64,000 bases of DNA. Origin: Zerene cesonia. Its lineage: Eukaryota; Arthropoda; Insecta; Lepidoptera; Pieridae. The notes under the pieces were generated by a model that did no database searches, had not been told where the DNA came from, and was given only the letters and a program-made list of their open reading frames with translations. The position numbers were made by a program, and so were the translations under genes. The DNA is taken from the NCBI RefSeq assembly GCF_012273895.1, contig NC_052120.1, positions 3,162,001 through 3,226,000 on the forward strand, read 5' to 3'. Shown here piece after piece: positions 60,876 through 64,000 of this stretch (position 1 is the stretch's first letter; the number at the start of each line of letters is the position of its first letter).

Positions 60876-63800
60876 ATTTAATTTAATTTACTAATAAATG
60901 AGGTATTATAATAATAATCATGTCACTAATCATTGATTACAATTTCTTGAAATTTTTCGTAATCACTCCTTGATAAATGTCCAACCTTGATAAATGTATG
61001 AAAATACGCATAGCTGAGAAATCCAGGAAGACGAAAGTCCACGGCAAATTAAATACCACTTAAGAAAGTAAATTAAAACAACAGGTTCTCTATTAAAACT
61101 ACGGCTTTCAACAAATGCTCTATTCATACGAAATAAGTATGTAACAAAGAAGACGAGCATTGTTTAAATTAGTTCGCAAACCGCGAAATAATACTGAAGT
61201 AATCAAAATAAATTGTATTTGTGTTTTGCTATCTCGTGCTTGCATTCGCTCTACTGCGACCCTACAGACCCGGATTACAATTCTAGATTCCATTTTTATT
61301 CAATCCTGGAAACTGCATTTTCTCAAGGAAAATACTATGCAAACGAAATAGTTGCGATACTCGTATACTTGTATATAAATATTTGTTTGCTTCGGCGTCA
61401 AACGTAAATATCTATTTTGGGAAGTATTTTGTATATAGCGATTCAACCGATTTCATTAAAAGAAGGATGTTCTCAGTTCGTCTCTGTTTTTTTTTGGTGA
61501 AGTGATTGTTGTGGATTCATTTTTAAAAAGCCTTTCCTTTTGTATTTTTTGTGACAAATAATTATAAGAAGTTATAAGATGATTATTATTTAAACTCTCA
61601 TCTCTTAGAAAACAAACAGTTGAATGACTCATGAAATGTATTTGTGAGCAGATAGAATATGAATAAATAATAGGTACTTTTACCCTAATTAACTATAGAG
61701 GTAAAATCTGCGAAATATTTGAATGTTAAAAGTCAATGAATATGAAATACAAAAAGCGTAACGCACGCACTTTCATATTTACTTAAATTAAACTAATTAG
61801 AAGATAAATATATCATTATTACTTGTTGTTATTGACGACAAAACTAGAATCGTGAAACGAATATATTTTACCCCTGTGTTTCAGCTGGTAATAGCCAGAC
61901 TAACTTGTTAATTAGTAAAACAAATTTCACGCAATACGCCAAAACTCCGCAGTAGGGAGTTATAAATTTTACAAAAATTCAGCATTACGTTATAATCAGA
62001 GGGTAATACAATGTCTGGGCTACTGTGGTGAAGTATTGAAATTTGCACTGTTATTGCCGCTAAAATCCAATTTTTCTTTTAATAACTCAACGTACTTATA
62101 GTTTTGCGTGTCGTGGAGCTATAAGTAATTGAATTAATTACACGTACGTTCTGTGTCAAAATATGAATACAAAATTATTTGTTCTATCAGCCATCTCGAA
62201 GGTTTTGCTAAAATTCTTGTTAGAGCTTTTTTATTCCGCGGAATATTATGGAAGAATTAAACCAAAAACAGTGCCTAGCGAGTTAAAATAAAAATATTGT
62301 ACATTAGTTTTCGACGCTGTTATTCAATTTTCATAGTTTTCGTGTTAACGATGATCTACGATACAGAAAACTACCACTAGGAATTTTGAATTTAGATTAT
62401 AGATAAACTCCATAAAATGATTTTTTTGATCCATATTCAACAAAGCCATGCATTTACACGTACATACATAACATAAATCACGTATACGAAGAAAGAATCC
62501 CATATAGCAAATATTCCAGTCATAATGAAACGATGGTCTTTTGAATGTTCAGCCTCCTGTGGTGTCTGAAGTGTGAAAAGGGAGATAGCGCACGCACTGG
62601 GTACAGAGTACAGAGATGCCCTCCACGCTGGAGTACCTCATGTCACCAAGGGGACATTGTATAGTCACTTCATGAATAGTTGGCTTTATTAAATCAGTAT
62701 TTTTCCTTATCTGTGCTTTCTAAGTGAAATTATGCTGATTTAAATTAATATTATTGTGATTGTTATAATTAGACGAGTAAGATAATAAATGAATTCGTAG
62801 GATTTTATTTTGTGCGAAAGAAACTATTATTTTGAATTGAATTTGAAATGTTTTCTTCAAACTGTTCGTTCCAGCTATCTATCTACACCTAGATATTTAA
62901 CATATTATAATGAAACAGTAACCAGAAAATTTCCGTACATCAAATATAAAAAAAAAGAGTAATTGCTATGAAATTTTAATGTTTTATAGACCCAAAAGCA
63001 ATAGTTTTCTGCTTGTCTGTTTGTATGTACGTCAATCACGTAAGAAAGGACTAGGTAGATTTTGACAAAATTTTATGCTAATAGACCAATAACCACCTTT
63101 TAAAACAAAACTAAGAGAAGAGAGAGAGAGTGCTAGTGATAAGATGCAAAATGGGTCTAACTACAAATGGATTGTCAGGCGTAGCACAGTAGCTATGGGA
63201 TAAAGAAATCGAAGAAGATTGACGAGAGGAATAAGGGAAAGGATTTAAAAAGGTAAGGAAAAACATTCTGACCTTTATGTAACTCATTAAGCTTACATTA
63301 AATTCAATTTCTTACGTAGTTTAATCCAGTTCTATCAGTTTCCGAATTAAAAACAATTCAAAATTGAATTAATCAGATTAAAACACCACTCATACAAAAA
63401 GAAAGCTCCTAAAAAAAATGGCTAAACATAGCTACAGAAACTTTAATAACTTATTGCGTCAGCAAAAGCATCTAGCTATCTAGCAACACTATCAATGTAA
63501 TACGTAACAAAATCCGCATATTTCATACGGCCGTGTGGGTTTTATATATTTAAAATAATACTATTTCCAGTTTCCCGCTGAATACGTAATAAGAACAGCT
63601 ATGGGTATCAGGTGTATTGATGTTACGACTCCCAACAAACATTATGTATTGTTTCAATGCCCGCCCGCTATCGCGTCGCCCTCACCTATTTCCTATTTCC
63701 ATTTCACGAAATATACTTATAAATCGCAAACCTTTATTATACTTTCGTGACCGAGCGTCTATCAGTCAATTTGTTCGGGATCACGTTTCGTTAAAAACTT

Positions 63801-64000
63801 GCAAAATTTACTGTAACTTGACGCTTCAAGGCGTTGTTCGACGCAGCTATTTAGAGTCAACAAAATTATGTTTTAGATCAGCAGTGAATTTGCTTGTTTA
63901 GTGAATCATAAAATAGCTTTACTCACTTTACACGCACATAAATAATACATTAAAAACGAAACGAAAAAAGTCTACTCCACTCACGAGCTAAATTGTAAAT
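60876..64000. other. AT-rich region with no supported gene
   Basis: One degraded repeat lies at 63155-63275 (GACGAGAGGAATAAGGGAAA). An arthropod-style initiator TATCAGTCAATT near 63750, preceded by TTATAAAT near 63718, hints at a promoter for a gene beyond the window, but no exon is visible. Confidence 0.4.

Noticed and set aside
1..64000. CRISPR arrays, bacterial operons, prophage or defence systems
   Set aside because: The window is clearly eukaryotic with spliced genes, and no regularly spaced direct repeats of that kind were seen.

Overview
The window looks like nuclear DNA of a moth or butterfly (Lepidoptera). It is very AT-rich, its genes are split by many short introns, and it carries interspersed repeats that I recognise from lepidopteran genomes. 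No database search was possible, so species and orthology are inferred from protein motifs. Four assembly gaps of exactly 1,000 N (2340, 17840, 46988 and 59797) interrupt the sequence.

Layout: (1) 421-1105 (+) holds FCF1, a PIN-domain protein of 18S rRNA processing, with an intron directly after the ATG. (2) 1603-2265 (-) holds the last two exons of a DMAP1-like chromatin gene that runs into the first gap. (3) 4077-11644 (-) holds a tandem pair of SCPEP1-type serine carboxypeptidases. The upstream copy (8420-11644, 440 aa) has a signal peptide and an intact Ser/Asp/His triad. The downstream copy (4077-7397, 450 aa) has the same gene structure but a membrane anchor, and has lost the catalytic Ser and His, so it is a predicted pseudoenzyme. 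(4) 15644-28469 (+) holds a nine-exon MFS sugar (trehalose-type) transporter of 463 aa; one intron contains decaying copies of the preceding exon. (5) 32897-35774 (+) holds a secreted pro-resilin-like cuticle protein of 396 aa with elastic repeats on both sides of a Rebers-Riddiford chitin-binding domain. (6) 36666-42858 (-) and 49521-54928 (+) hold two Beat-family (beaten path) two-Ig-domain genes arranged head to head. The first is complete (296 aa). The second lacks its signal-peptide exon. (7) 54929-64000 shows no gene that I can support.

The gene models were built by hand from splice signals and reading phase. In every model called complete, the summed exon lengths divide by three, and homologous exons in the duplicated genes match in length or differ by whole codons. 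The genes are a normal eukaryotic neighbourhood, not an operon. The functional links are the two local duplications (carboxypeptidases and Beats). The most unusual items are the dead, membrane-anchored carboxypeptidase, the eroding exon duplications in the transporter intron, and the divergent Beat pair with different C-termini.
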